Shown here piece after piece: positions 5,357 through 6,492 of a stretch of DNA of 6,492 nt (the stretch's first letter is position 1; the number at the start of each line of letters is the position of its first letter). Where the stretch lies: assembly GCA_003695605.1 (NCBI GenBank), contig RFIK01000146.1, positions 1 to 6,492 of the forward strand, given 5' to 3'. Made by a program: the position numbers and the translations under genes. This DNA is from Chlorobiota bacterium. Lineage in GTDB: Bacteria > Bacteroidota > Ignavibacteria > Kapaibacteriales > NICIL-2. Under the pieces are notes generated by a model. The model was not told the DNA's origin. It did no database searches and saw nothing but the letters and a program-made list of their open reading frames with translations.

Positions 5357-6492
5357 CTACGTTGCCGAGGAGCCATTGACTTGCCGTGCTGAAAAGCGAG
5401 GTTTCAAGCCTTGCCAGCATTCGTAGTAGTCGCGCTGCAAGTGCGCTGTCTCCATCGCGAACTTGGTCGTGCGAATTGCAAAGCGCGATTCAAACATGAA
5501 CGCGAGCGTATTCTGCTGCTTGACGGGTTTGAGTTCTGCCGACGATGCTTTCTCATAGGTTGCTGCATCCGGCCCGTGACCGCTCATGCAATTGTGCAGA
5601 CTGCACCCACCGGGGACGAACCCTTCTTCTTTTGCGTCGTAAACGCCCCAAATGAGCCCCATGAATTCGCTCATGAAGTTGCGGTGGAACCAGGGTGGGC
5701 GGAAAGTATCTTCGGCAACCATCCACCGATCGGGGAAAATCACAAAGTCGCAGTTAGCAGTGCCAGGGATTTCACTCGGGGCAGTCAGCACACAGTAGAT
5801 GCTCGGATCGGGATGGTCGAACGTCACGGTGTTGATACACTGGAATTTCGTCAGGTCATACTTGTACGGCACGTAGTTGCCGTGCCATGCAACGACGTTC
5901 AGCGGCGAGTGATCAATGACCGATGCCCAAAGGTGCCCTTGGAATTTCGCAATAACCTCGAAGGTCCCTTCGCGATCTTCGTACGCTGCAACTGGTGCCA
6001 AGAAGTGGCGGGGATACGCCAAACCATTCGCACCGATTGGTCCTAAGTCGGGCAGGCGGAAGTAGGGACCGTAGTTTTCACAGATGTAGCCTCGCGCCTT
6101 CCCATCTGGCAAGACAACGCGGAACTTGATCCCCCGCGGGATAACGACGATCTCTCCCGGCTGCACTTGGAGGATACCAAGCTCAGTGTGAATACGCAAG
6201 GAGCCAAGCTGCGGGACGATCAAGAGTTCGCCATCAGCGTTGTAGAAGAAGCGATCCTCCATGTCGGCGTTGCAGGCGTAGAGATGCACCGCCAAACCAC
6301 TGTGCATCGCAAGGTTCCCGCAGCCGCCGATGGTGACGATGCCACGGACAAAATCGGTCGGCTCATCTGGAATCGGTAGTGGACTCCAGCGCAGTTGATT
6401 CGGTGTAGCCGGCAGCTCATCGAACGGCGTCGAGCGGATGAGTCCGTCGTCAATCTGCTGGAAGGGCTTGTGCACAACCGAGGGCCGAATGC
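5357..6492 (-). CDS. hmgA: Homogentisate 1,2-dioxygenase, 5' end outside window
   Basis: A non-haem iron ring-cleaving enzyme that turns homogentisate into maleylacetoacetate in tyrosine/phenylalanine breakdown. 377 residues are visible and the frame stays open to the right edge. The GTG at 6475 is not the real start: the codons before it read IRPSV, part of the conserved IRPSV-x-H-x-PF-like segment. In visible numbering, the catalytic base is His226 (FDHPDPSI) and the iron ligands are His269 and Glu275 (WFHRNFMSEFMG) and His305 (SGHGPDA). These match human HGD His292, His335, Glu341 and His371 with a constant offset of 66, so this stretch has no net gap against the human enzyme and about 66 N-terminal residues lie outside. 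LPDLGPIGANGLA and VVAWHGNYVPYKYDL are also conserved. The C-terminus is complete. No other tyrosine-catabolism gene is visible. It is convergent with nth across 52 bases. Confidence 0.97.
   Translation of the reverse strand, partial: IRPSVVHKPFQQIDDGLIRSTPFDELPATPNQLRWSPLPIPDEPTDFVRGIVTIGGCGNLAMHSGLAVHLYACNADMEDRFFYNADGELLIVPQLGSLRIHTELGILQVQPGEIVVIPRGIKFRVVLPDGKARGYICENYGPYFRLPDLGPIGANGLAYPRHFLAPVAAYEDREGTFEVIAKFQGHLWASVIDHSPLNVVAWHGNYVPYKYDLTKFQCINTVTFDHPDPSIYCVLTAPSEIPGTANCDFVIFPDRWMVAEDTFRPPWFHRNFMSEFMGLIWGVYDAKEEGFVPGGCSLHNCMSGHGPDAATYEKASSAELKPVKQQNTLAFMFESRFAIRTTKFAMETAHLQRDYYECWQGLKPRFSARQVNGSSAT

Noticed and set aside
5411..6046. A 211-codon open frame on the plus strand
   Set aside because: It lies wholly antisense to hmgA, whose reading frame has every catalytic residue. 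The translation shows no recognisable family and looks like a codon-bias shadow.
1..6492. GATC appears often, about 43 times by eye against roughly 25 expected
   Set aside because: The count is manual, sites are spread through coding sequence, and codon choice (for example CGATCG within Arg/Ser/Ile codons) can explain the excess; no clustering suggests an origin or methylation switch.

Overview
The window is about 6.5 kb of densely packed bacterial chromosome, with GC content in the mid-50s percent judged from a few sampled lines. Eight protein-coding genes are supported, and both outermost ones run off the window edges. Three clues point to the Bacteroidota/Chlorobi (FCB) group. One protein ends in what looks like a type IX secretion (Por) C-terminal sorting domain. 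The promoter of the leftmost operon matches the Bacteroidota form (TTG, 19 bases, TAnnTTTG). Most starts lack a clear Shine-Dalgarno sequence. The relatively high GC would suit a Kapabacteria-, Ignavibacteria- or Rhodothermota-like lineage better than a typical Bacteroides, but this is inference.

Layout, left to right. (1) Minus strand, 1-1736: a DUF58 protein followed two bases later by a YbbR-domain membrane-anchored protein, which runs off the left edge. (2) A 66-base divergent intergenic region, 1737-1802, holds the promoter for that pair and a 10-base direct repeat. (3) Plus strand, 1803-3534: a tight cluster of a TPMT-like methyltransferase, an OsmC/YhfA-like protein and a short-form cofactor-dependent phosphoglycerate mutase. 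(4) Minus strand, 3531-4505: a secreted protein with two fibronectin-III-like domains and a T9SS-type tail; it overlaps the mutase gene tail to tail by four bases. (5) A 133-base divergent gap, then endonuclease III on the plus strand, 4639-5304. (6) A 52-base convergent gap with a 9-bp hairpin, then homogentisate 1,2-dioxygenase on the minus strand, running off the right edge and lacking roughly its first 66 residues.

The genes do not form one pathway. They are housekeeping or metabolic genes: glycolysis, base-excision repair, tyrosine/phenylalanine catabolism, thiol or oxidant chemistry and envelope functions. I see no RNA gene, mobile element, CRISPR array or prophage, and no stretch over 300 bases without a gene. 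I found no convincing undescribed system. The most useful second looks are the DUF58-YbbR pair with no MoxR ATPase beside it, the promoter architecture between 1733 and 1793, and the methyltransferase-OsmC pair.
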